Assembly (NCBI GenBank): GCA_050084515.1
Contig: CM114274.1
Location: 35,278,001-35,342,000 of the forward strand
DNA: 64,000 nucleotides
Source of the DNA: Blasia pusilla
Lineage: Eukaryota > Marchantiophyta > Marchantiopsida > Blasiales
Direction of reading: 5' to 3'
The notes under the pieces: generated by a model
What the model was told of the DNA's origin: nothing
Database searches by the model: none
Seen by the model: only the letters and a program-made list of their open reading frames with translations
Shown: positions 49,766-60,459 of the stretch, piece by piece
How the letters are laid out: each line of letters starts with the position of its first letter
Numbering within the stretch: the stretch's first letter is position 1
Translations under genes and position numbers: made by a program

Positions 49766-52370
49766 ACCTATGTTCCCAAGTCACCTCCTTCGCTCTTGAC
49801 CTAATGTAGGAGGTCAAAGGCCACTTATCAAAAATAGAAAGTCAACCATATATTCAAAATGATACTTATCTAAAATAGTAAGTTCCTAAATATGGCTCCA
49901 AATGAGCGGAAACGAAGGGAAAACCTGCTCTCTTAGGTTTCTTAGGGCTTTAACAGGTCATCCTCGACCTCTTGAGCATGTCCTCCACTACTTGTGAATG
50001 CGCTCTACTAGATCTCACCGATCTATCCTAAAAGACGTGACATTTGATTTTCTACCCCATATCTCATATGATTATATGAAAAGGATTGCCTTACTTGGCG
50101 TCCAAGTTGCAATAATATACACATACTGGATTTTGCTAATCGTTAAGTCTAGGTGTTCCTATCATTAGAAATGATTCAAGCAATGATCTGAACTTCTCAT
50201 AGTTCAAATCCCTTACTTTCTGGTACAATAGCTAAATATTAGAATTGATTCCTCCACTTTGCCCGTACATTTCAACTTTTGTAAGCGGTATATCAACATT
50301 GAATTTACATAGACATGTGAAATAGCTTCTCTATTGTAGTTACTTCTCTTCTATTTTCAATCATATCTTCTCTAACAAAACCCTCTAAGTTTTTTCAACA
50401 AACTTGATATAAGTTTTCTACCATTTATCCAACAAAGAGTAGCTTCTTTATAATGCTAGGTACAAATTATATATCTGGAAAGCCTTTGATATTATTTGAT
50501 TTGGCACGAATTGATATGTTTTCCATATTTGTAGTGGAATGTTGAGTATCCTCCCTAATGCTAACGACTCATAAAGTCATCACCTTTTAAATGTGTTGAG
50601 GAATTCTCTTTTTTTTTTGGTATGATTTGAAAGTCATAATTCAATGTACCAATTGTAATTAGTATCATGATGTTACATGTTCTTTACCATGTGTACTCAT
50701 AAGGTAAGGAAAACTTGTGGAAAACCGAAACCTGAATGTGGGAAATGACCTACCTTCATGTCACTCCGAAAAATGCAAGGCATGTGAGAACTGTTAACAA
50801 TTATGAGGCGTATCCCTTCATAATTATGAAAGGATTGTTTGAGATCAGTGGGGATTCTTATCAACTCTAACATTAGATCAAAACTTTCAAATTTTCTTTT
50901 ATTTTCAAATTCACTCTATTTTTCTCTTCTTTCAACTAGAATAAAGAACAAACATAACATTCACATGGTTTTTATAAGATAGAATCTATAAAATTTCCTC
51001 ATTATTATGGCTTGTGATTTTCCATTATTAGATATCAAGCCAAGCGTGGTATGCTAAGAGAATCCAGGCCTATTAAAGAACACCATAACATAATTGCAAT
51101 GTACATTAGAAGACTTAACATCTCAAAGATGATTCTTCCAAGAGCACACAAATATCAACTCTAACATTAGATCGAACTTTTCAAAGTTCTCTTATTTTCA
51201 AATCAACTCTAGTTTTATCTTCTTTCAACTAGAATAAACAAGAAAAATACCACATATATGGTTTTTACAAGGTATGATCTATACACTTTCTTCATTACTA
51301 TGGTTTGTGATTTTCCAATATAGGATTTCAAGCCAAGTCTAATCTTGCTAAGAGAATCTAGGCCTATAAGAGAACACCTAGTTTAATTACAATCTTTATC
51401 AGAAGACTTAACATCTCAAAGATGATCCTTCCAAGAACACACAAAGAATATATTTGATCACTTTTCATGAGAATCACTTAAGTTGTCATATATGAATATG
51501 TAAGCTAATTGGTTTTATGAACATGGAGTACAAGGCAAGAAGTCTCAAGATAGAGTCCCTACTTATGTAAGGCTTAATGTGACCTAGCCGTCTCTCTAAA
51601 AATCCATGAAGGTCCAAATGGTTAACACAGACTGATTGGGTCCATAATACTCCATATTGGACTTCCTTTTTGACGCATCTTTTTGAACTTTTCACTTTAA
51701 TTTTCAATCATGTTTTTTGTTGTAAAAATTTCTCCCCAAACTATTTTAATCATGATTACAAATTTCATCATAATTTCATTTTTCCATCAATTTTTTTTCT
51801 TTTTATTATCAAAATCCTCTTTCCATTTTCCATCTATGGAAATTTTTTCCATGCACGGGATACAATATTGAAAATATACACATTTTTTCCATGCTGCGGA
51901 AAAATTAGTTGAAGACTAGTGTTCGAACATTATGAAAGTACATAGCCCCCTAGTTTAATTATTTTCCTTTTTTTTATTACAACTCATTCTAAGACGGAAA
52001 TACAATTTTTATGTGATCCTCTAATAATTTTATAGAACTATCTATAAAATTATTAGTGGATAACTTTAGGAATATAAGCAGTTCCCCTTTTAACACGTGT
52101 CCTTTTAGAACTCCCTCTTTCTTCTCTTTTATTTTTTATTCGAATTCCCAATTAACATATGTTAAGGGCTAATCAAAATAATAATTTTTGAGGGGATGTG
52201 AGATTAAATTTTTTTTAGAAGAAGAAAAGAAAGAAAGGACTAAATTTCCAACAAGGAAGAGGGATTCTTTCTTAATGTTAAAATTCTAATTTTCATTTTA
52301 AGAGGAAAATATAGATAACTCTCTCTTTCTCTATGACTATATCTCAATCTACAAAAGAAGATTGGTCGTT
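49766..52370. other. AT-rich non-genic stretch with a two-unit 294-bp tandem repeat
   Basis: Apart from the tandem repeat listed separately there is no gene, RNA or terminal repeat I can identify. Short AT-rich open frames (51486-51912) are not believed. The right end is the second proposed inversion breakpoint (about 52,370), where the transposase reading frame stops. Confidence 0.4.
50859..51446 (+). repeat. Two-unit tandem duplication, period 294 bp
   Basis: 50859-51152 and 51153-51446 both start TATCAACTCTAACATTAGAT and both end in CCAAGA-CACACAAA-type sequence, with the same internal order (TTCAACTAGAATAAA, CTTGTGATTTTCC or TTTGTGATTTTCC, AAGACTTAACATCTCAAAG). They are clearly similar with scattered changes. 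AT-rich, non-coding. Confidence 0.8.
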
Positions 52371-52410
52371 AAAACTTAAAATAGCCTCTAACGTACGACC
52401 GGGTCACAGA

Positions 52411-54196
52411 CTATTGCCAATTGAAAGCATCCGACCTTTCCCTCTCCGGTTGAACCTCTCCACCCCAGAACACTTCCCGGATAGCAATCCACCCAGGTTG
52501 TGCATTGTCTGCCATGAACCCATAAATTTCCGGAGGTGGCCTTTTGTTTTCCTTCACCACCTCCAATAAGAGTAACCAACACATCTTCAAACTGCCAACG
52601 TCTTCTGCCTTTACTTCACAGACAAATATAGTTTTGAGTCCCTTCTCCACATGGTCATAAACGTGAGCACCCATTGTCAACCATCCGTTCAGCACTTTGT
52701 AGCAAATATCAAAGCTTACCCAGATGCCGTAAAGATCTTCCCCTTCCCTCATTCGATCTATAAGATCGAGGCCACTCGACGGACCTGTGGTTGACATTTT
52801 CAAGACATAGGCCCTGGATCCCTCGCCTCCTTGGCCCATGAACTGCCATCTCTGAATGAATGGAAATCTGGAGTTGGCCTTGATTCTGGCGATGGCATCC
52901 ATTTCGGCCGTCTTTCCATCCAAAACTCGTATTTGACGCAGCAAATTTCGGAAGCATTCACGATCAGCGAGAAATGCGCGATTTTCCGAGAGTTGTTTCT
53001 CCTCAACCGCCGTGATCTCACCCTGTCCAGGGATTCCAAGCAATTGTTCACAAATTTGTGATGCCGTTGTGAGCTTGATCACTCCGGGCTTTGAACCCGG
53101 AGAGCTTCTGTAGACCTCGGCAACTTTCTTCGCCACATCCTCCTTGATGTGTCTCTGAATTGCATCGGTCGTAGGATGAGTGTGGGAGCCAACATGAACT
53201 GCCAGCCTTGTGTACTCTGACGTGGAGCCCAAGTCATGGACAATGAAAAATATGTATGCAGGACACGCTCCAACGCAGAAGGGCGATGCCTGACAATGAG
53301 GACATCGATGGCCTCCCGGTGGTATGGTGGCACCGACCTCGTATGGAGTTTCTGCATTCTTGGGGGGGAATTGCGACGTATTGATTCGCCCATTGCGCTC
53401 TAGATACGGGCAAGCTGGACTTCGACACTCCAAGGCTCCGACGCATTGGCGGCGGGAGACAATCCAAGGACCATCTGGAATTGAAGCACTAGTCCGTTGA
53501 AGCCTGCACCATCGATGACAATCAGACTTTCTGTCCATACCCTTCAGGCGTCCTCCATCTTTCTTTTGAGCAGGAGCAGCAAGTGGAGGCAACTCAAAAA
53601 TGAAATTACCATCGTACGTGGGCGGGAGCTCGTTGACAAGAATGTGCTTGAACATTTTCAAGGCCAGAGATGAAAGCAAACTATTGCCTGATACTCGCAA
53701 GAGAAACGAGTAGGCGGACAGAGGGCCCGGTTGGTGTCCGACAGATCCATTGAGGTTGATAACATCCGGAATCTCTTCAGGAAGAACATTGATACGAGCG
53801 TGTGAAGTTGGAGTCGAAGCCGGATCTGCAGAGCTTGGAGTTGCAAACGTAGAGCTCGGAGCACTAGGAAATTCTAGACAGTCTACTTGGGAAACAGACG
53901 AATTCAGGGGCAGGCCGTAAACTATGTATTGACCATTTGCTAGAGGTAGGAGATTCCATACTTTGATGCGAGGTCACCTTTGGCTGGACCGTCTCACCTA
54001 TTATGTCTTCCGTACCGTCCACCCTAACATCTTTGGATACAAAGATGGTTCCAATTTGGAGAAGAAATCGAACAGAGAGAAAATTTTCATCCACTGTTAT
54101 GAAAGACTCACGAGCTTGCGGTCGAATGATTTCTGATTGAGGAAGGGCTGCCAGATGACTGCCACAAGTGAGCTTAACATAATTATCCATTCCCAT
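52411..54196 (-). pseudogene. MULE-like transposase, N-terminal half with zinc-binding region and DDE-type core
   Basis: A transposase cuts and joins element ends. The minus-strand frame starts at ATG 54196 (MGMDNYVKLTCGSHLAALPQ), shifts once near 53,975 and then stays open to 52411. Cys/His clusters (RRQCVGALECRSPACPYLER and GGHRCPHCQASPFCVGACPA) precede RLAVHVGSHTHPTTDAIQRH, like the zinc-binding N-domains of MULE and related transposases. The core has SFDICYKVLNGWLTMGAHVY with a first candidate catalytic Asp, and EIYGFMADNAQPGWIAIREV with a second. The gene then stops abruptly at 52,411-52,370, just before the helical tail and SWIM finger, which lie at 43.16-45.3 kb. A TATA-like TATAAATT lies at 54278-54271 on this strand. 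Long open length suggests fairly recent activity. Confidence 0.7.
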
Positions 54197-54219
54197 AAAT
54201 TTTGTATGGGAGGAGGGTG

Positions 54220-54268
54220 AGAATGAGAAAAAGAATGAGAATGAGAATGAGAATGAGAATGAGAATTT
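54220..54268 (+). repeat. GAATGA hexanucleotide microsatellite
   Basis: Six or so near-perfect copies of GAATGA/GAGAAT lie just upstream of the transposase start codon, in its presumed 5' UTR. Length variation here is likely. Confidence 0.8.
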
Positions 54269-54525
54269 TTAATTTATAGTGAATAGGAAAATAGATACTC
54301 CTGACAGATTTTTACTGACAAGATGAATTCGGTAGGTGACATTGTCTCATACAATGGATCCAATTCTGTTGCAATAGATTCAATTCTGTTGCAACAGATT
54401 CAATTGTGTTGCAATGTGTTACCGGATTTGGGAAGCAGAGACGTGGGTTACGAAGCACACTTCATTTTTTTGGAACCCGTCGGAGTCGTGGTAACTCAAC
54501 AATTAACCCAAGCTAAGCGAAGCCT

Positions 54526-55092
54526 GCAACCCATCGGCTTCGGACGGGTTGCACGCTTCTGCCTTACCTTCAAACGCAAACATGGTCGAAGCTGGCAACC
54601 CGTCGCTCTCCGACGAGTTGCTCGGATACCGCTCCTTCTTGCCCAAAGATGCCGGAGGCGTGCAGACCGTCTGTTCCCGACGAGTTCCGCGGATGCCGCA
54701 CCTATTTGCCCAAAGACGGCAAGGCGTGCAACCCGTTGCCCTCCGACGGGTTGCGCAAGGGCCTCGCCTTGTGGTGCTTACATGAAGGAAGCGTGCAACC
54801 TGTCGGACTCCAACGAGTTGCGCGGGAAGCCCGCGTTGTTAACCCTTGATGAGGGAAGCGTGCAACCCAACGGTCTCCGACGGATTGCGCGGGTACGTCC
54901 CGTTCTTGTCCGAACACGGCGGAGGCGCGCAACATGTCAGTCTCCGACGGGTTGCGCGGGTACCTCGCGTTCTTGTCCGAAGATGGCGGAGGCGCTAAAC
55001 CTGTCGGTCTCTGACGGGTTGCTCGCGCACGTGGCGACGTACCCAGGACGGCAGAGGCATGCAACCTATCAGACTCCGACGGGTTGCCATTT
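54526..55092 (+). repeat. Palindrome-containing minisatellite between the divergent genes
   Basis: About eight tandem units of roughly 60-85 bp, each centred on a version of GCAACCCGTCGGA-N-TCCGACGGGTTGC and separated by similar filler (CTTGTCCGAA or TTGCCCAAAG, GGCGGAGGCG). It occupies the spacer between the two divergent promoters. The 282-codon open frame across it (54323-55171) is a translation of the repeat. I see related palindromes only inside the two transposon arms. Confidence 0.85.
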
Positions 55093-55176
55093 TTCACGTC
55101 CGGACTTCCGTAACCTCCGGCACGTCGCCGTCAAAAGGACGACGGGACCCAACGGTCAGCCCAACAGCTAGAAAAG

Positions 55177-55184
55177 TATAAATA
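55177..55184 (+). promoter_or_regulatory. TATA box of the ParB/methyltransferase gene
   Basis: A perfect TATAAATA lies about 100 bp before the candidate start ATG at 55279 and just downstream of the palindrome minisatellite. The sequence in between (CTCATTTCCGG through CTCTCTCTCCC) looks like a plant 5' leader. Together with the oppositely oriented TATAAATT at 54278 it makes the 1.1-kb spacer a plausible bidirectional promoter. Confidence 0.6.
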
Positions 55185-56622
55185 GGGCAGAAATCGCTCA
55201 TTTCCGGTTTCTCATTTTGCGATCTCCATTCCTCTCTCTCCCGCGCAGCAGTTGATCAGATACCAAGGGGCGTTTCACATGGCGAGTCATCGCGAGTCGA
55301 TACGAGGGAACGAGAGCGAGACGGTTCGACCGAACGAGAGCGAGACGATTCGAGCTACCCATCAAGGCGACTCATCTCGACATCAGCAAGGCGACTGATC
55401 AAGCGATTCATCGTGGACATAGGTGGAGGCATTTCCGGAAAAAATCACAAGCAAACAAGTCTGGGAGCTTCACTTCGAAGTCCATTAGGACTCCTGCGTC
55501 AGCATCTCCAGGGCCTCGTTCGGCAAATGAAATTAGGCAGGAGGAAATCGAGGAGCGGGAAAGGGAAGCGGAGATGCACAACTAGGAGCTTCTTTCGGGA
55601 CGTGTTCAAGAGGCGCTCGATAGACAGAACGCAGAGGCTGAGACGTCGGAGGCCTAGAAGAAAAGGATCGCCGAAGAAAAGAGAGAAAAGAAGCATCTGG
55701 ACACGTCGGTGAGGAGAGCAGAATTGGCTAAAGCGAGGAGGGAAAAAGCGATAGCCATTGACGACAGCCCTGCCCGTCCAACCAAAAGTGTTGAGATGCG
55801 GGAAATGTCCCCGATGAAGTCCGGGGACACAATCAACATAGCGGAAACGCCAGAAGTTCAAATCACGGACCATGAGGTCATGAGGACCGCCAGCGTGGAG
55901 ATGGTGAACATTGCCGAAGAAGCCGGAGAGCGGTCATTCTCGTCTCCAAGCCCGGAGGAAGACATCGACCTCTATCGGATCGATGAGTTCCCAGTCGATT
56001 TGCCAGCTTCTGTCTCAGACAAGTTGGCTGGTCAAGAAACCGACCCAATTTTCGAGCGGGTAAGAGAGGATCTGGGTTTTTTGAATTATGTGAATTGCAA
56101 TTCATTGGGAATTCAGTGTAGCTTATTGATCTTGTCCCGGTTTTGACTGGTGGTAAAGCAGATGGCACTCATGGAGGGCCACAACGCCCTGAGGATTCCA
56201 CTCTGCCGATTGCGGACAATGGAATACGTCCGCGAAATTCAGTCTGACGAGGACATCGCAAAGCTTAAACAATCGGCGGCGACAACATCCTACGTCGATA
56301 GCTTTCCTCCCTTCTATGTTCAGCCTTACGACGAGCATGGAACGCAAGCCTTGGTTACGGAGGAGGACTTGGAAAAGCTTGACACATTCTGGAGGATGAG
56401 AGACCAGGATTTCAAAAGGCAAGTAGAGGGCACGGAACTCAGCTGGATGAGGAATTTGTATTTCTTCATCTGGGATGGAAATCACAGGTTCATGGCGTGG
56501 ACCAAGTTTGCAGAGGAGCGGCCCAACTCCTTGGAGGCACATTTTTGCGTGAAGGCAGTGGTCCTTCATCCATCCCCTCATCACATGGCGACGGTGGAGA
56601 TGGCAATGCATGCCATGAACAC

Positions 56623-57310
56623 GTGAGTATCTTCTTGCTGGGTCGGTACTGTTGTTGGGATGCTTTTGGCCAAATGCAACTCGTCGGACTCCGACGAGTT
56701 GCTCGATTCCACGCTTTTTTAGGATGTTTTTTGAAGAATGCAACTCGTCGGACTCCGACGAGTTGTTCGAGTGACCATAGAGTTAATAAGTTTTTGGCCC
56801 AAAGCAAACCGTCGGAGTCCCACGGGTTGCTCGACTCGCCGCCTTTTCAAGATGTTTTTTGAAGAAAGCAACTCGTCGGACTCGGACGAGTTGTCCGACT
56901 GACCGCAGGTTTAGTATGTTTTTTGCCCAAAGCAACCCGTCGGAGTCCGACGGGTTGCTTGACTCGAAACTTTTTTTGGCCGAAATCAACTCGTCGGAGT
57001 CCGACGGGTTGCATTCGGAAGTTGGTTTAGCAAATTTCGCGTCAAATTGCAAGTTTCCATTCAATTGCGCAACCTGTCGGACTCCGACGGGTTGCTATGT
57101 TCACGTTAGTATGTTCAATTGCACAACCCGTCGGAGTCCAACGGGTTGAAACCAGGCATTAGCAAATCTGAATGCAATCCGTCAGACTCTGACAGGTTGC
57201 ATCATTTAGCTCGTTCCTAGAATCCAACCTTGAGCTGTGACGACCCGTCGGAGTTCGACGGATTGCAGGAACCCATGTAATTTTCTGACGGGTTGAGTTT
57301 GGATGTGCAG
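56623..57310 (+). repeat. Intron 2 of the ParB gene, filled with about ten 27-bp palindromes
   Basis: The intron begins GTGAGT and ends TGTGCAG and joins exons in phase. Inside, perfect or near-perfect palindromes recur every 50-70 bp, for example 56676-56702 (arms GCAACTCGTCGGA), 56740-56766 and one starting near 56932 (arms GCAACCCGTCGGA, perfect). Others lie near 56803, 56868, 56985, 57068, 57121, 57175 and 57239. Each has a single free central base, so the middle reads GGANTCC and contains GANTC. Some arms vary in both halves together (CTCG with CGAG), suggesting that pairing is maintained or copied. Confidence 0.9.
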
Positions 57311-59432
57311 GATTGTATCGGAGGGGAATTTCACCCACCACTGGATCCAGGACTGTGATCGGGTGAAGAAGGTGCTTACAACGCACCTGGGAGAGTACAA
57401 AGGGTTCTTGGGCGACGCCCTTGTAAATCAGATGCTTGCAAAGGGTGCTCAGATACAAAAGAAAACTTGGGCAAATATGTTTATTTCCCAAGATGCATCC
57501 GTAACCATCCTTTGCTGGTCGAAGATACAGGCTGCGAAGAAGAGCGCTGCACTGGAGGTGGAGCGGAGGGAGAAAGTATCTGGGTCTGAGCGCGCAAAAT
57601 TCATCCAAGCTGCAATATCTACAACCACGAAATACACGGCGAGCAAGATGCAGGGATACATCAGCATTCTCAACCCCGAACTTGGTCCGGAGTTCTACAA
57701 GGAGCTGAAGGTGATTATCAAGCGCCAGCGGAAAAGGGATGAAGATCCGCAAGGTCGGATTGGGGAGAAAGTGTCCCTGGATCATGTGCATCGGTTTGCG
57801 TTGTCCGGCATAAGCGAGTTTAGGAGGATCCGACAGATGAAAATCAGTCTCGAGGGCACAGAGGCCCAGAAGAGGGCGGCACACCATCCTCCGGGTGTGT
57901 CCGATCTAGTGATCTCCCACTTGCTACGCGAATGGTCGTTCTGGGACGCGTTGCGGGTTATCGGGAAGTCCGTGCTGTACGGTATGCAAGCGGAGCTCAA
58001 AAGATTAGAGCCCATTCCGGATAAAGCAAACCTGAAAAGTTATGTAGATTTCGAGGTTTGGCTCGACGACATCCGGGACAAGCCAATAAAAAACCCAGGA
58101 TTGAAGACAATGTTCAAGGTTTGCGTCCTCCCTCAAGCAGAGCTTGACGAAGAAATCGAGGGGAACAAACGGGATCAAGCAAAGAAGAAGCGAGATCTCT
58201 GAGGAGCAGAGCGGCGATTCGATTCGAGTAAAAGCGCCCAACGGATGGTCTTGGTACCTCGTCGAGTGTAAGAATGCAAGTACCTGGGGAAAATTACCGG
58301 CAGCCTTGAAATTGTGGGCTTTTCCGCCTGATGGAGAGACATTCTCCATGTACGACATGGAGATGGGGCAACACATGTCCGATTGGGAGGTGGAGAATTG
58401 CCCCATTTGGCTTGACTTCAACGACCCTGAAGACATCACCGATAAGGATTTACGAGTGCTTCATGATGCAGTGGCCTCAGGATAAGACGACATCCCCAAT
58501 TTTGTGCAACCTGAAGACTTCTTCGGAGGAGATGCGGAAGAGCAAGCCCACGAGATAGCTGAGTTGGCTTCCAAGGTCCGCACAACCAAAGACAAATCCA
58601 CAATGGGTCTCAAAGGCAAGGCGAGGGGAGGGAAAAATTCCGAGGCCGAGTCTTCCCAAAGAGAGGCTGAAGATTCAAGGCCAGAGGCGGAATCGTCCGG
58701 GCAAGCGGGGAGAGAGGGTCGGACCAGGTCCTCGGCAAAAAAAACCCCACCAGAGTGTGAGGTCATAGAGACCCCGACAAGCCGTCCGCAGACTCGGGAG
58801 AAGCGGAAGCGAGAGGTGCCAGGGTTGTCCCAAGGAGAATACAGTCCATCATCCTTGGGAAGACACAGACAAACAACGACCCGGACAAGCGTCCTCCTTC
58901 ACTTAACTCCTTTACTGGATGAGCTGAAAAGCTTTAGTTCTCAAGCGTCGACGCCAGCCATTGATAAATTGACAACGCTGGGACGGAAGCTCCAACAAAA
59001 CGGGCACGCTGCCTGGACGGTGAATGGAGTGGTCGAAGAGGTTGCGATGGATCTCTTGATAGCTGATCTGCCCTCGGGGTTGCGATTGTGGGGCGAGAAT
59101 CCGTCGGACGGAGTACCTGAGTGGAATGTGCCGCTCTCTTATGACCAAATCGCGCTATTGTTCTCCTTTGCAGACGCCTATCTGAGTGATAGGGGCTGCT
59201 TCTTGGTGTTGACTGGAGGGAGCGAGGACGAGCTCTTCAACCTCCAGTGCGTCAAGAGGTCGCTAAAGTGGAGGACAGCGCAATCGTGGATCATAAAAAA
59301 TGAGTACCCACTCCGATCCGCGACGAGTCAGATTCAGTTAAGGCTCAATTCCTGTAGTATAATATCAAATATATTTTCAAATTTGGGTAAGGCTCAATGA
59401 GTGTTAATTTCAGATAGTATATCTCCGTTGTT

Positions 59433-59722
59433 TTTGTCCGTGAGCAACCCGTCGGAAGGCGACGGTTTTTGGCTTAAAGCGACCCATGCTCGGTGAGAGC
59501 AACCCGTCGTTTTTTGATAGGTTGCATCTTTCCCAGAAACACAGGGAAAACCGTGGTGTACCTGCAACCCGACGGGTTGCAGTTGCTTTTGGTTTTTCCC
59601 TGTGTTTCCGGAAAGCCGCAACCCATCTGATAGCGACGGGTTGCTCTCAGCCGAGCATGGGCTGCTCTAGGCCAACAACCCATCGCATTCCGACGGGTTG
59701 CTCACGGACAAAAACAACGGAG
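59433..59722 (+). repeat. Large nested inverted repeat in the last methyltransferase intron
   Basis: The outer arms are TTGTCCGTGAGCAACCCGTC near 59435 and GACGGGTTGCTCACGGACAA near 59692. Inside these come CCATGCTCGGTGAGAGCAACC (imperfect) paired with GGTTGCTCTCAGCCGAGCATGG, then CAGAAACACAGGGAAAA paired with TTTTCCCTGTGTTTCCGG. At the centre is GCAACCCGACGGGTTGC. The whole 290 bp could fold as one long hairpin made from the element's palindrome unit. Another palindrome pair follows at about 59747-59777. Confidence 0.85.
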
Positions 59723-60459
59723 AGCCCGACGGGTTGTTTTTTCCTTGACCAACCCGTCGGAAGGCGACGGGTTGGTCAGGGACAAAACAACCCGTCCGAC
59801 TCTGACATGTTGATCCAAAGTTAGTAATTGAAAAAGTTCTCTAGGGTCAAGCCGACTTCTTTAGTTGCTGACATTGTTTCCAACGTGCTTCTTTACACAT
59901 GGACCACTCCTACGTGTATTGCTTCGTTCGGCCCGAGCACAATTTCCAGGTGTTCAAGATCCAGGATCCTGTGGATCCATGCTCAGATGGGTACAACTTA
60001 GATAGTTTGTACAATTCCCCCCCGGGAATTTACATGCAAGACAGTACCCCACTTCTGGGAGGAAGGGAAAAATCGCCAGCCCTGATGCAAACGCTCATTG
60101 AGCTCTGCTCAAGGCCGGGTGACTTGGTGTTAGACTTAGTGGGACTTTCAGGGGCAAGTATCAAAGGCGCCTGGCAGAGTGGCAGGAACATTCTCTGCCT
60201 CGAGGGAAGGCAGGAACTGTTTGACCTTTGGAAGGAGGCAAAGGCAGAATTCGAAAGGCTCGTTGGGGCGTACAACTCTCCACCAAAGCCAAGAGCTCCG
60301 GTTCCAGACCCACCATTGGTAGTGACTCCATCGTCACTTCCAACGATTCTGAAAATCGGGAGGGCAAGGCCGAAAGTAATTTTGCAAGAGCTCTCGGACG
60401 ATGACGAGTGAGTTCAAAGAACTCAACGACCGGCTTGACTCTCGGCGTTTGGAGTAGGG

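Larger units (their letters stand above)
55279..60411 (+). pseudogene. ParB/sulfiredoxin-like domain plus beta-class DNA methyltransferase gene, multi-exon, damaged
   Basis: Coiled-coil, Glu/Arg-rich exon 1 ends 56059 at GTAAGA. Exon 2, 56162-56622, encodes a ParB-like fold (IPLCRLRTMEYVREI, then FFIWDGNHRFMAWTKF, matching the ParB D-G-x-H-R box). Exon 3, from 57311, joins in phase and is open to 58201. After a frameshift near 58,190, 58204-59330 includes ADLPSGLRLW, in the place of the DPPY catalytic motif IV, and YLSDRGCFLVLTGGSEDELF. The last exon (about 59880-60411) has KSPALMQTLIELCSRPGDLV then LDLVGLSGASIKGAW-GRNILCLEG, in the place of AdoMet motif I (usually D-P-F-A-G-S-G). Motif IV before motif I is the beta-class order. 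Two TAG codons in exon 1, the frameshift and a TAA at 58483 argue for a pseudogene; both key motifs are diverged. The ATG is tentative. Confidence 0.65.

Noticed and set aside
52411-54196. Reading this frame as a complete stand-alone transposase
   Set aside because: It lacks the C-terminal helical and SWIM region that MULE transposases have, and that part is found on the other arm.
54323-55171. 282-codon plus-strand open frame between the divergent genes
   Set aside because: It translates the palindrome minisatellite; the protein is a repeat of the same PTGCA-like words and has no domain.
56676-57270. Regular palindromes with spacers as a CRISPR array
   Set aside because: The repeats are perfect palindromes with unequal, partly similar spacers, inside a eukaryotic intron, with no cas genes.
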